From Oceanococcus sp. HetDA_MAG_MS8 (GTDB lineage: Bacteria > Pseudomonadota > Gammaproteobacteria > Nevskiales > Oceanococcaceae): a stretch of 64,000 bases of DNA. Below, piece by piece: positions 63,948 to 64,000 of this stretch. Under the pieces are notes generated by a model that ran no database searches, was not told the origin of the DNA, and saw only the letters and a list, made by a program, of their open reading frames with translations. The DNA lies in the NCBI GenBank assembly GCA_019192445.1, contig JAHCMK010000002.1, forward strand, positions 186,001 to 250,000. Reading direction: 5' to 3'. A program made the translations under genes and the position numbers. Positions within the stretch are counted from its first letter, which is position 1. Each line of letters opens with the position of its first letter.

Positions 63948-64000
63948 ATGCTCCGAGTGCACACCCTTGCGCCTCTGACGCGCGCGGCTGTAACCCGACA
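63948..64000 (+). CDS. Possible gene start, cut by the right edge
   Basis: An ATG at 63948 has GAGG 8 bases upstream and stays open to the window end (17 codons, MLRVHTLAPLTRAA). Too little sequence for identification. Confidence 0.35.
   Translation, partial: MLRVHTLAPLTRAAVTR

Overview
The window looks like chromosome from a Gram-negative, G+C-rich gammaproteobacterium, probably marine. This is inferred from gene content (TolC, TonB-dependent receptor, lipoproteins, class I fumarase, MgtE, SanA-like protein, DUF3604 protein). The exact genus cannot be fixed from sequence alone. Genes are tightly packed, often with 4-base ATGA overlaps, and few stretches lack a gene.

Region 1 (1-19.5 kb) is a surface-polysaccharide locus. 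It holds a window-truncated glycosyltransferase-like gene, a sulfotransferase, and a WecA/MraY-type phosphosugar-lipid transferase. A 2,045-residue protein fuses a sulfotransferase, a coiled coil, YLxxNPDV-type repeats, two GT4 domains, a GT2 domain and a zinc-ribbon C terminus. Two more sulfotransferase genes follow, one inside an A+T-rich patch, and then a sulfamidase-like sulfatase split by a one-base frameshift. An intact IS3-family element sits against an IS1182-type transposase remnant. Beyond it are rmlBACD (dTDP-L-rhamnose) and a rhamnosyltransferase-like gene. Together they suggest a sulfated, rhamnose-containing polysaccharide.

Region 2 (19.7-25.2 kb) has a penicillin-acylase-family lipoprotein, a strong bidirectional terminator, class I fumarase and a TolC-family outer membrane protein.

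Region 3 (25.4-41 kb) is the most striking part: a PUFA-synthase-like iterative type I polyketide/fatty acid synthase on the minus strand. The first protein reads ER(PfaD-like)-KS-AT-4xACP-KR-DH. It is interrupted by an in-frame TAG inside the KR domain, apparently a CAG-to-TAG change. The second protein is KS-AT-DH-like with a 4'-phosphopantetheinyl transferase fused at its C terminus. Two alpha/beta hydrolases follow in the same direction, then tolC.

Region 4 (41.3-49 kb) has a small lipoprotein gene with its own terminator. It also has a minus-strand operon of four overlapping genes: a DUF2298-like multi-membrane protein, an M50-like membrane domain without HExxH fused to an HlyD adaptor, a beta-propeller-like protein and a degenerate sulfotransferase-like protein. 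I do not recognise this set as a known system.

Region 5 (49.2-64 kb) is mainly housekeeping and accessory genes: MAPEG protein, MgtE (with a perfect 10-bp hairpin upstream), SanA-like protein, hypoxanthine-DNA-glycosylase-like protein, VWA protein, and a DUF3604-PpiC-HupE operon. An MBL hydrolase, a GST-like protein and a TetR regulator with palindromes just upstream follow. A TonB-dependent receptor comes next, and a possible gene start lies at the right edge.
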